Source: Lachnospiraceae bacterium
GTDB lineage: Bacteria > Bacillota > Clostridia > Lachnospirales > Lachnospiraceae
Direction of reading: 5' to 3'
Length of the DNA: 40,226 nt
NCBI GenBank assembly: GCA_015057635.1
Contig: SVEB01000033.1
Coordinates: 1 to 40,226 of the forward strand
Shown: positions 15,951 to 23,115 of the stretch, piece after piece
Position numbering within the stretch: the stretch's first letter is position 1
Layout of the letters: each line of letters begins with the position of its first letter
The notes under the pieces: model-generated
What the model was told of the DNA's origin: nothing
Database searches by the model: none
Seen by the model: the letters and a program-made list of their open reading frames with translations, nothing else
Position numbers and translations under genes: made by a program

Positions 15951-16403
15951 ATGAAAGGTTTCTTTTGTGGCACAGATTTTATCCGCAATGCATACAATCC
16001 ATGCTTCGAGGCAGCAAGGGAAGGAACGCAGGGTAAGCGGGAACATATGGCTTACAATGATATTCTGTTCTGTTTTGGTTAAGTCAAAGTCTTCCTTTGC
16101 ATTTCGAAGCGCTGTTTTTGGATGGCGGAAACCGTGAAGGCGGTGGCTTTTATCCGAGTCATGCCAGTCATACAGAAAATAATCATGTAAAAGCCCTCCG
16201 CGTATTAAGGATGCATAATCCACGCGAAGATGCAAAAACAGAGCAAGTTTGCAGCTTACCCGGGCAACATGGATGCTGTGTTCATAGACGCTGACACGTC
16301 CATGCTGGATATATCCTTTCGTTTGCGGAAAACGGGATGTCCTGTTTAAGGAAGAAAGCATCTCGGAAAAAATAAGATCAAAGTTAGCTCTATAATATTT
16401 CAT
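15942..16403 (-). CDS. HD-domain phosphohydrolase
   Basis: 153 residues from ATG 16403 on the minus strand, with AAAGGG six bases upstream. A GTG at 16418 would add five residues but has no ribosome site. The fold shows the HD metal-binding order: H in YEHSIHVARVSC (about 42), HD in GGLLHDYFLYDWHD (73-74), H in 'GFRHPKTALRNA' and D in VCIADKICATKE. This matches the small HD hydrolases (COG1418-like) common in Lachnospiraceae, which probably act on nucleotides or RNA ends; the substrate is not determined. It is convergent with the Rho-N-like gene and divergent from the DUF1540 gene. Confidence 0.85.
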   Translation of the reverse strand: MKYYRANFDLIFSEMLSSLNRTSRFPQTKGYIQHGRVSVYEHSIHVARVSCKLALFLHLRVDYASLIRGGLLHDYFLYDWHDSDKSHRLHGFRHPKTALRNAKEDFDLTKTEQNIIVSHMFPLTLRSFPCCLEAWIVCIADKICATKETFHLG

Positions 16404-16454
16404 AAAAAGCCCTTTCACTCATGCAGATGAGAAACGGATGAAAACTTTTTTATT

Positions 16455-16484
16455 TTGGAACAACACACTATGTAGTTTTAAAAT
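16455..16484 (+). promoter_or_regulatory. Promoter of the DUF1540 gene
   Basis: TTGGAA (16455-16460), an 18-base spacer and TAAAAT (16479-16484), 18 bases ahead of the ATG. Confidence 0.5.
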
Positions 16485-16502
16485 AAGAAAAGGGATTTCA
16501 TT

Positions 16503-16688
16503 ATGCTTAAAAATGAATCCATCGAATGTACGATCAATAACTGTAAAAACTATGCAGATGACGTAAACTTCTGCACATTGAATAAGATCAAAGTTGGTAC
16601 TCACGAAGCAAACCCAACACAGGCAGAATGTACAGAATGCCAGTCTTTTGTCTGTCGTGCAGCACCTGAAGCAGCAAAGACCTGCTAG
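16503..16688 (+). CDS. DUF1540 cysteine-rich small protein
   Basis: A 61-residue protein with AAAAGGG about nine bases before the ATG. The sequence IECTINNCKNYADDVNFCTL followed by a C-x2-C-x4-C stretch (AECTECQSFVC) is the DUF1540 pattern: conserved Cys/Asn residues (C-x4-C and later Cys) thought to bind a metal. Such proteins are widespread in spore-forming Clostridia, often single-gene and strongly expressed. Their role is unknown, although some are linked to sporulation. No operon partner is visible; the next 446 bases are non-coding. Confidence 0.88.
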   Translation: MLKNESIECTINNCKNYADDVNFCTLNKIKVGTHEANPTQAECTECQSFVCRAAPEAAKTC

Positions 16689-16823
16689 GACCAGTGTATC
16701 ATAAATAAAAGAGAGTGACACAAAAAGATATGCCAAAATCTGGTTTTTATTTCATGAATATAAAAAATACTGGCAGAGAGGTCTAATATTAAGTCACAAA
16801 TCTTACGAATAAAAGCAAAATAA

Positions 16824-16908
16824 GACGGCAGAAAATGAAACTTTGCCCCTATGAGTATGTTCTAATTCATAACATACCAACCAAGGCAAGGTTTCATTTT
16901 CTGCCGTC
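16824..16908. repeat. Long inverted repeat (24-bp arms) in intergenic DNA
   Basis: Left arm 16824-16847 begins GACGGCAGAAAATGAAAC; right arm 16885-16908 ends with its exact complement. One T/G wobble is the only imperfection over 24 pairs. The interior adds a second hairpin, GTATGTT (16855-16861) with AACATAC (16871-16877). There is no T-tract on either side, so it is not a standard intrinsic terminator. It could be a miniature inverted-repeat element, the end of a decayed element, or a structured RNA. Confidence 0.75.
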
Positions 16909-16935
16909 AATGCATGATTCAGCCGTTAGATAAGC

Positions 16936-17039
16936 CAGGCAGACTGTCCGGCAGCCGTCAAGCAGATCATCAAGTAGATTGTCAAGAAGATCAAGCAGGT
17001 GATTAAGTAGATTGTCTGGCTGATCATCAAGCAGACGAT
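16936..17039. repeat. Degenerate 12-bp tandem repeat
   Basis: Units such as CAAGCAGATCAT (16959-16970), CAAGTAGATTGT (16971-16982), a nine-base CAAGAAGAT, CAAGCAGGTGAT, TAAGTAGATTGT, CTGGCTGATCAT and CAAGCAGACGAT run to 17039. Earlier units (from 16936) are more diverged. In-frame stops mean it is not now coding. With the hairpin at 16824 it fills the spacer between the DUF1540 and rhamnosidase genes. Confidence 0.65.
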
Positions 17040-17134
17040 ACCGGAGGAACTTAAAAAATTAAATGCGAAGTCTACGAGAGAAATGTTTATTTAAAATAGA
17101 GTAGGCATATGGCAATACTGTTTAAGTGATGATA

Positions 17135-19432
17135 TTAGCATTCTTCCAAAGGGCTAAAGAACACATAAGATCCTTTTTTTACTTGAATAGTCTCATCTGC
17201 GATTACAATGACCGCGTCCACCGGAGTCGTGATCTCATATCGCCACTGATCTCCCTGGCGTGTCCAACCAGATTCCATTCGCCCATGTCTGGTCATAAGG
17301 GAAGCACTTAGCCAGTCAAGTCTGGTGTCGGGCTTAGGCTGGATACGAACGGTTTCATAGCCAGGCCCGTCTTCCGATGTCTGGATTCCGGCGGCTTCAT
17401 TGTAGACCCAGGCGATGACGGAGCCGTAGGCATAGTGATTGAATGAATTCATATCCATGCTCCAGAAGGAGCCGTCTTCTTTTATGCCATCCCAGTGTTC
17501 CCAGACGGTAGTGGCCCCTTTGGTGACGGAGTAAAGCCAAGAAGGATACTGTTCCCGAAGAAGAAGGGAGTATGCAAGTTTTAGGTGGCCATAGCGGCTT
17601 AATACATAGAGCAGATATGGGGTTCCTACAAATCCGGTTTGTAAGGAATTTCCGCAGGAAACAATCATCGTAGCAAGCTGATCCGCTACCGCTTTACAGT
17701 CAGAAGCCAGATTGAAGTAAGCAGCCAGCACGCATTCGGTCTGTGTGCGGTATTCCGTAAAATGGCTGCGGAAGGCGTGAATGATATCGGAATACAGTGT
17801 TTCATAATAGGAGGCATCCATGTTAAGGACCTTTCTTGCTTTAACCACAAGAGAGGTTGAATATGCGTAGAATGCGGTGGCAATCAGATCATCTCTTGTA
17901 GAACCTTTATAGCTCCCGGACGGGGCGTCTAACCCAAGCCAGTCGCCAAAGTGAGTCCCTCCGGTCCACAGATTCTTATCGTTTGTATGAGTGGAAATAT
18001 AGGTGATCCATTTCTCCATGCTAGGAAGAGAGGCAGAGAGAATTTCTTTATTTCCATAGGCAAGATAAATTTCCCACGGACAGATGCAGGCGGCATCTCC
18101 CCATGCGGCGCTGGCCCCATCTCCTAAAAGGTCCGGAATCACATGACCGACGCGCCCGTCGGTACCCTGATCTGCCCTTAAGTCGCTAAGCCATTTACTA
18201 AAAAAGCGTTCTACATCAAAATTAAGTGCAGCGGAACGAACGAAAACTTCAGCATCTCCGGTCCAGCCAAGCCTCTCATCCCTCTGCGGGCAATCGGTCG
18301 GTACATCGATAAAGTTGCCTTTCTGACCCCAGACTATGTTATCAAAAAGTTTGTTTAGAAGCGGATTGGAGCAGCGGATATTTCCGGTGCGGGATAGAGC
18401 GGAATGAATGACAATAGCGGTGAAATTATCTCGGGTGACGGCAGATGGCCCTCCGGGAAAGGAATCAATGCGGACATAGCGAAAACCGAAGAAGGTGAAC
18501 TTTGGCTTATAGGTCTGAAAACCTTCTTTACAGATATAATGAAGTTTTGCTTTCGCTCCACGGTAATTGCCGTTATAGAAGTTTCCGTCTGCATCTAAAA
18601 CCTCTCCATGGGATAGAAGCACTTCTTCTCCATTATGGGCTGTCAGATGGAGTTCTACATAACCGCTGATCTCCTGACCGAAGTCAATCACAGTCTCTCC
18701 GGCTGGTGTTTCAAAGATTCGACACGGGAAGAGCGTTTCCTGTTCGGTTACTTTCTCCCCTTCCTGTGGGATCAGACTATCGGATGGGCCGTCAAATTCC
18801 ATAACCGGAAGAGTGTCAGATCTATTTTTATCCATATTGCTAGAAGAAAAAGCAGATGCGAAAGTATGAGTGGAAGAGGAAGCAGCAGAGAAAGGAGTGG
18901 CAGAAAATGCAGGAGTGGAGGATTCGGTAGCAGAAGATGCAATTGGCAGAGACGCATCATAAGTTTCCCCATCATAAATTTCAGAAAACCGTACTGCGCT
19001 CTCTCTGCATCCCCATGTTAAATCGGTTCCTAAAAAAGAAGAAGTGCCATCCTCATAGAGAAACTCGATTTCTGCTAACAGTCCGGCCGGTGCCTGCTGA
19101 ATGGTTTTCCATTCCGGAGAGGCACCCCAACCAGGCATTGGACTTCGGTACCACCCCTTGCCGACCGTCACAACAAGCTCATTCTGCTCGCTAAGAAAAG
19201 ACGTGATGTCATATTCCTGATATTGCAGACGCTTTTTGTAAGAAGTCCAGCCCGGAGCCAGGATAAAATCGCCGACTCGCTTTTGGTTTAGTACGGCTTC
19301 ATAGACACCAAGTGCGGTAATTCGAAGAACCGCTTTTTTTATTGCTTTTTTCTCAGAAAAGGAACGAAAGAACTCAGGGCAGATATCCCCCATCGTATCT
19401 GCAGGGCAGATCCATGCTGCATGCCATATCAT
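17135..19432 (-). CDS. GH78 alpha-L-rhamnosidase
   Basis: A 765-residue cytosolic enzyme (no signal peptide) on the minus strand, with AAGGAGG eight bases before the ATG. The N-terminal beta domains (1 to about 340, Bac_rhamnosid_N-like, with GWTSYKKRLQYQEYDIT and VIDFGQEISGYVEL) precede the (alpha/alpha)6 catalytic domain. This carries the family signature DCPQRDERLGWTGDAE at 380-395, where E386 in the DER triad sits at the position of the general acid. A C-terminal beta domain closes it (RIQPKPDTRLDWLSASL). It removes terminal L-rhamnose from plant or bacterial glycans taken up as oligosaccharides. An oddity is a Ser/Thr/Ala-rich insert at about 161-200, which looks like a low-complexity expansion. 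It is divergent from the AraC-GH42 operon and probably co-regulated. Confidence 0.92.
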   Translation of the reverse strand: MIWHAAWICPADTMGDICPEFFRSFSEKKAIKKAVLRITALGVYEAVLNQKRVGDFILAPGWTSYKKRLQYQEYDITSFLSEQNELVVTVGKGWYRSPMPGWGASPEWKTIQQAPAGLLAEIEFLYEDGTSSFLGTDLTWGCRESAVRFSEIYDGETYDASLPIASSATESSTPAFSATPFSAASSSTHTFASAFSSSNMDKNRSDTLPVMEFDGPSDSLIPQEGEKVTEQETLFPCRIFETPAGETVIDFGQEISGYVELHLTAHNGEEVLLSHGEVLDADGNFYNGNYRGAKAKLHYICKEGFQTYKPKFTFFGFRYVRIDSFPGGPSAVTRDNFTAIVIHSALSRTGNIRCSNPLLNKLFDNIVWGQKGNFIDVPTDCPQRDERLGWTGDAEVFVRSAALNFDVERFFSKWLSDLRADQGTDGRVGHVIPDLLGDGASAAWGDAACICPWEIYLAYGNKEILSASLPSMEKWITYISTHTNDKNLWTGGTHFGDWLGLDAPSGSYKGSTRDDLIATAFYAYSTSLVVKARKVLNMDASYYETLYSDIIHAFRSHFTEYRTQTECVLAAYFNLASDCKAVADQLATMIVSCGNSLQTGFVGTPYLLYVLSRYGHLKLAYSLLLREQYPSWLYSVTKGATTVWEHWDGIKEDGSFWSMDMNSFNHYAYGSVIAWVYNEAAGIQTSEDGPGYETVRIQPKPDTRLDWLSASLMTRHGRMESGWTRQGDQWRYEITTPVDAVIVIADETIQVKKGSYVFFSPLEEC

Positions 19433-19471
19433 AATAAAACCTCCTTACTTGCAAAAAATAGTGAAAAATGT

Positions 19472-19502
19472 TTGATACCATAATAACAAAATATGGTAAA
19501 AT
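19472..19502. promoter_or_regulatory. Divergent promoter region with inverted repeat operator
   Basis: ACCATA (19477-19482) and TATGGT (19492-19497) form an inverted repeat. On the plus strand it lies between TTGATA (19472-19477) and TAAAAT (19497-19502), a long 19-base spacing that suits an activator-dependent promoter. The 112-base gap separates the rhamnosidase gene (minus) and the AraC-type gene (plus), so one site could govern both. Confidence 0.45.
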
Positions 19503-19547
19503 AAATAGGTCTAAATAATAGCTAAAAGTAGGGGGGATTTTAACTTG

Positions 19548-20423
19548 ATGAATGATCCATATACCCTGGAGTTAGAACAGATCGCAAAAGAAGAAAAGGC
19601 GAATACGCCATTTTACATCACGCAGTATGAACAGGACGACTGCAGCCGGCATAATCATCATTTTTTTGAATTTGTCTATATTACAGCGGGAACCACGATG
19701 CATACGCTAAATGGAGAAAGCCAGCTGTTATCAAAAGGAGATTATTTTGTCATCGACTACGGAAGCAGTCATAGTTATAAGGACAGCAGAGGATTATCCT
19801 TGATCAACTGTCTTTTTATGCCGGAACTTGTGGAGGGTACCTTAAAGGGATGCAATTCCTTTGAGCAGTTGATGCATTCCTGTCTGATGCGGTATTATAA
19901 GCCATTTGACGGAAAGACAAGCGGGAATCAGATTTATTACGATGCAGACGGGAGAGTGTTAGAGACACTCATGGTTATGGTAAAGGAGTTTCAGGAAAAG
20001 AAGATCGGATATATGGAGCTGTGCCGGACAAGGCTTATGGAGGTACTGATCCTAACGATGCGAAATATCGTGGATCAGATGTCCTTACGGGAAGGAAGCC
20101 AGGCAGTATCGGATCTGACACACTATATCCACCACCATTATCAGAATCCGTGCATCTTAAAGGAATTCTGTGAAGAATATCATTTTAGCGAACCGTATAT
20201 CAGCCGCAGGTTCCGGGAAGAGATGGGAAACACGGTAACCGGCTATGTTCAGAAAGTACGAATGGATAAATGCTGCAAGCTTCTTGCGGGCAGTGACATT
20301 GCAATAACCGAGATCGCCCAGTCGGTGGGTTATCACGATCCTAAGTTTTTCAATCAGCTTTTTAAACGCATGATAAAGATGTCGCCAAGAGAGTATCGGA
20401 AAATGGAAAGGGGAATGGTATGA
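19548..20423 (+). CDS. AraC-family transcriptional regulator (cupin + HTH_18)
   Basis: 291 residues from ATG 19548 behind AGGGGGG; the TTG at 19545 is a poorer start. The N-terminal cupin (about 20-110) has the metal/ligand strand RHNHHFFEFVYITAGT and 'GDYFVIDYGSSHSYKDS'. The C-terminal double helix-turn-helix (about 190-285) shows 'LKEFCEEYHFSEPYISRRFR' and 'ITEIAQSVGYHDPKFFNQLF' followed by KMSPREYRK. This architecture is that of RhaS/MelR-like sugar regulators. It overlaps the GH42 gene by four bases and faces the rhamnosidase gene, so it likely activates both in response to a rhamnose- or galactose-containing glycan. Confidence 0.92.
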   Translation: MNDPYTLELEQIAKEEKANTPFYITQYEQDDCSRHNHHFFEFVYITAGTTMHTLNGESQLLSKGDYFVIDYGSSHSYKDSRGLSLINCLFMPELVEGTLKGCNSFEQLMHSCLMRYYKPFDGKTSGNQIYYDADGRVLETLMVMVKEFQEKKIGYMELCRTRLMEVLILTMRNIVDQMSLREGSQAVSDLTHYIHHHYQNPCILKEFCEEYHFSEPYISRRFREEMGNTVTGYVQKVRMDKCCKLLAGSDIAITEIAQSVGYHDPKFFNQLFKRMIKMSPREYRKMERGMV

Positions 20424-22483
20424 GAGAGCAGTCAGAAGCAAAGAGAAAAGCAGGAAGCAAGATTACAATGGGTGTCTGCTACTATCCGGAACACTGGGAT
20501 GAGAGCATGTGGGAAGACGATTTAAGACGAATGAAGGAGTATGGCATCTCGGTAATCCGTATTGCAGAGTTTGCCTGGAATAAATTTGAGTCGGAAGAAG
20601 GAAGCTACACTTTTGATTTCTTCGATCGTTTTTTAGCTGTTGCGGCAAAATGGAATATGAACGTGATCATGTGCACCCCAACCGCAACTCCGCCTGCCTG
20701 GATGACGACCAAATATCCGGAGGTATTGAATGCAGATAAGGAAGGCCATTTATACCGTCACGGAATGCGCCGCCATGCCAACATGAATTCCAAAATGTAT
20801 CAGCATTTCACGAAAATCATTGTGGAGAAGTTAGCAGAGCATTATGCAGACAATCCATCCATTATTGGATGGCAGTTAGATAATGAGATCAACTGTGAGA
20901 TGGAGGTGTATTATTCGGAAAGCGATCATCTTGCGTTCCGTGCCTATTTAAAAGAAAAATATCAGACCTTAGATAAGCTGAATCAGGCGATGGGGACTGT
21001 ATTCTGGAATCAGACGTATACGGACTGGGATCAGGTAGCTTTAGCGCAGAAGACCAATACCGGCGGGACCAATCCGCATATGGCACTGGAAGAAAAGCGG
21101 TTTATATCGGAAACTGTGATCTCCTATTTCCGGCTGCAGGCAGATATTTTACGAACGTATATCAAAGATTCTGTCTTTTTAACGACCAACGGCTTATTCA
21201 ACAATATCGATTATCATCGTTTGATTCAAGAAGGAATCTTAGATTTCATTACCTACGATAATTATCCGGATTTTGCTTATGAAGTTGAAAATCCATATCG
21301 GGACAAAGTATTAAAGGATCGAAATATGACGTTTAATATCACAAGAGCTCGTTCCATCTCATCTTACTTTGGCATTATGGAACAGCAGTCCGGTGCGGGC
21401 GGATGGAACTTCCGAATGCAGCAGCCGATGCCAAAGCCGGGACAGATGCGGCTGTGGGCGTTAGGAGCCATTGCTTTGGGAGCGGATTTTGTCAGCTTCT
21501 TTCGATGGAGGACATGCACCTTCGGGACGGAGATTTACTGGCATGGTCTGAACGACTATTCCAATACGCCAAACAGACGGTTAGAGGAATTAGCAACGAT
21601 TCATGAGGATATAAAGATGCTGCAGTTGACGGCAGGAACGAAATACATAGCACAGGTCGGAATTATTACGGATTATGATAATAGCTGGGACGGAGATATC
21701 GATCTGTGGCACGGACCGTTGCGAAGAAACAGTGTAGAAGGAATCGTGCGGGCGCTGGAACTTGGACATATCACCTATGACTTTATAAATCTGACCGATG
21801 AGACATTACATAGTGAATTGAAAAAATATCCGATCTTATTTTATCCGCACGCCACGATCCTAACCGAAGCGCGGGTCAAGATACTGGAGGAATACACAGC
21901 CGATGGCGGGATTATCGTGTTTGGCAGCAGAAGCGGATATAAGCTTACGAATGGACAGTGCACGACTTTGCAGATGCCTGGGCTGTTACGAAACCTTTGC
22001 GGTGTCGTGGTAAGCGATTATACCTTTGCATCTCCTGATCGGGAAATGATGCAGATCGATGTAAACGGGAGAAAACTTCCGGCACTTTGCTTTCATGATA
22101 TCTTAAGGCCTGAAACAGCAGCCGTGCTTGGAACCTTTGATTCCGACTATTATAAAGGGCTTCCGGGTTTTACGGTCAACTATTTCGGAAAAGGCTGTGC
22201 TTACTATTATGGAGCAGGCTTTGCGGAGGAGACAGTCGCAGGAATATTAGAGGAACTATCCATCCGTCCATGGGCAGAATCGTATCTAGTTGCCGGGAAC
22301 GATATCCAGATCACAATGCGGAAAGGCGACAAGGAAAGGTATCTGTTTGTGCTAAATTATGGGGACAAGGAGCAGACGATTGAGGTAAAAGGAAACTACC
22401 TGGAGATCATTTCACAGAAGAGAGAAGCTGGGGAACAGAAGATGGAGGCTTACGGAGTGAAGTGCTATCAGATCATGGAATAA
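20420..22483 (+). CDS. GH42 beta-galactosidase
   Basis: A 687-residue cytosolic enzyme with a four-base overlap (ATGA) with the regulator gene and a GAAAGGGG ribosome site. The catalytic TIM barrel (about 15-400) starts MGVCYYPEHWDESMWEDDL. The acid/base is E156 in IIGWQLDNEINCE and the nucleophile E321 in YFGIMEQQSGAGGWN. A trimerisation domain (about 405-610, 'RVKILEEYTADGGIIVFGSR') and a C-terminal beta domain follow, the standard GH42 order and length. It cleaves terminal beta-D-galactosides, or in some members alpha-L-arabinopyranosides. Together with GH78, the locus suggests intracellular degradation of a rhamnose/galactose plant glycan such as rhamnogalacturonan side chains. No transporter is adjacent, so uptake must come from elsewhere. 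Confidence 0.93.
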   Translation: MREQSEAKRKAGSKITMGVCYYPEHWDESMWEDDLRRMKEYGISVIRIAEFAWNKFESEEGSYTFDFFDRFLAVAAKWNMNVIMCTPTATPPAWMTTKYPEVLNADKEGHLYRHGMRRHANMNSKMYQHFTKIIVEKLAEHYADNPSIIGWQLDNEINCEMEVYYSESDHLAFRAYLKEKYQTLDKLNQAMGTVFWNQTYTDWDQVALAQKTNTGGTNPHMALEEKRFISETVISYFRLQADILRTYIKDSVFLTTNGLFNNIDYHRLIQEGILDFITYDNYPDFAYEVENPYRDKVLKDRNMTFNITRARSISSYFGIMEQQSGAGGWNFRMQQPMPKPGQMRLWALGAIALGADFVSFFRWRTCTFGTEIYWHGLNDYSNTPNRRLEELATIHEDIKMLQLTAGTKYIAQVGIITDYDNSWDGDIDLWHGPLRRNSVEGIVRALELGHITYDFINLTDETLHSELKKYPILFYPHATILTEARVKILEEYTADGGIIVFGSRSGYKLTNGQCTTLQMPGLLRNLCGVVVSDYTFASPDREMMQIDVNGRKLPALCFHDILRPETAAVLGTFDSDYYKGLPGFTVNYFGKGCAYYYGAGFAEETVAGILEELSIRPWAESYLVAGNDIQITMRKGDKERYLFVLNYGDKEQTIEVKGNYLEIISQKREAGEQKMEAYGVKCYQIME

Positions 22484-22554
22484 GATAATTTCGGCAGAAA
22501 AGGGGAGTATTCCTTTCTGAGAATTAACAGTGACGGATGTAGCTATAAGAAAAT

Positions 22555-22644
22555 AGCATTCATAAGCAAGATAGTATTTATGAGTAAAATAATATTTATG
22601 AGTAGAATAGAATTCATGAGTAAAATAGCATTCACAAGTAAAAT
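22555..22644. repeat. Five 18-bp tandem repeats upstream of ABC-F promoter
   Basis: Five contiguous 18-base units: AGCATTCATAAGCAAGAT, AGTATTTATGAGTAAAAT, AATATTTATGAGTAGAAT, AGAATTCATGAGTAAAAT, AGCATTCACAAGTAAAAT. The array ends exactly at the -35 box (22644). No spacers, so not CRISPR. It may be a multimeric protein-binding site or an AT-rich upstream promoter element. Confidence 0.85.
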
Positions 22645-22672
22645 TGACAAGCTGGAAAGAATATGATAATAT
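22644..22672 (+). promoter_or_regulatory. Near-consensus promoter of the ABC-F leader
   Basis: TTGACA (22644-22649), a 17-base spacer and TAATAT (22667-22672), about 20 bases before the leader. It is the only strong promoter for 23116-25059, giving a leader of roughly 435 nt. Confidence 0.8.
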
Positions 22673-22706
22673 ATGTAAAAATACGGGAATAAGAGAGGTA
22701 ACCATC

Positions 22707-22724
22707 ATGATGCTTTGTATATAA
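22707..22724 (+). CDS. Leader peptide 1 (MMLCI)
   Basis: ATG ATG CTT TGT ATA TAA, with GAGAGG (22693-22698) eight bases upstream. Five codons. Its ribosome site and start are part of the 5' arm of the terminator stem. Its stop overlaps the start of a second small ORF in a TAATG junction. Too short for similarity; support is positional. Confidence 0.6.
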   Translation: MMLCI

Positions 22725-22792
22725 TGGATCACAACTTAAGCGTTTTATTTAGCCATGCAGATAACATGGTTATTTGTTGTGAAAAATTATAG
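22724..22792 (+). CDS. Leader peptide 2 (22 residues)
   Basis: Starts at the ATG within TAATG (22724) and ends at TAG 22790-22792, 12 bases before the terminator 3' arm: MDHNLSVLFSHADNMVICC, then EKL. It has no ribosome site of its own and would rely on coupling to leader peptide 1. It spans both arms of the inner hairpin, so translating ribosomes would open that structure. Could be chance; the overlap and placement are suggestive. Confidence 0.4.
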   Translation: MDHNLSVLFSHADNMVICCEKL

Positions 22793-22824
22793 ACAGTCAG
22801 AGCTCATGATGGGAACCTCTTTTT

Positions 22825-22972
22825 CATTAGCGTGAAAGTTATCTGGACTTTCCTACTAATGAAAAATTCTTCGAGAAATGTGTATAATCCGATATATTCA
22901 TATGCCTTTTTTCGATCGAGTACTACCTTCTATCGTTCTGACCTTTTCCACATAAGGAATGGGTCTTTTTTT
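22825..22972 (+). terminator. Second hairpin and second terminator in ABC-F leader
   Basis: A hairpin at 22825-22861 (CATTAG and GAAAGT pairing with ACTTTC and CTAATG) follows the first T-run. Further on, GACCTTTTCC (22940-22949) pairs with GGAATGGGTC (22956-22965), with one mismatch and one wobble, followed by seven T (22966-22972): a second intrinsic terminator. The remaining leader to 23099 shows no clear gene; a 67-codon frame from GTG 22832 lacks a ribosome site. Confidence 0.6.
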
Positions 22973-23115
22973 GTTGTCAGAAAAGTTTTTTATTCTTTCC
23001 TGTTAATAAAAAATACCGGACAAATCCATGTGTAATCTGCATTTGATTGTAAGGAAACAAGAAGACGAGCGGTTATAAGATAACGCGTTCACAGATTATA
23101 AAGGAGAGAAAAGCT

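Larger units (their letters stand above)
22691..22824 (+). promoter_or_regulatory. Translation-responsive attenuator ahead of ABC-F gene
   Basis: The segment 22695-22709, which includes the ribosome site (GAGAGG) and start codon of a five-codon ORF, is complementary to CATGATGGGAACCTC (22805-22819): 13 of 15 bases pair, with a two-base internal mismatch. A T-run (22820-22824) follows immediately, so the pair forms an intrinsic terminator with a long interior. The interior folds separately: TCACAAC (22729-22735) with GTTGTGA (22776-22782), and AGCCATG (22751-22757) with CATGGTT (22765-22771). A ribosome stalled at the start of the small ORF would mask the 5' arm and allow readthrough. This is the logic known for other antibiotic-inducible ABC-F genes; for this leader it is inference from pairing. 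Confidence 0.7.

Noticed and set aside
16824..16908. Intrinsic terminator of the DUF1540 gene
   Set aside because: The stem is long but lacks a T-run on either strand, so it is listed as an inverted repeat.
22555..22644. CRISPR-like array
   Set aside because: Units are 18 bases, contiguous and without unique spacers; no cas genes.
22832..23035. 67-codon ORF in the ABC-F leader
   Set aside because: GTG start without ribosome site, running across hairpins and the second terminator; likely chance.
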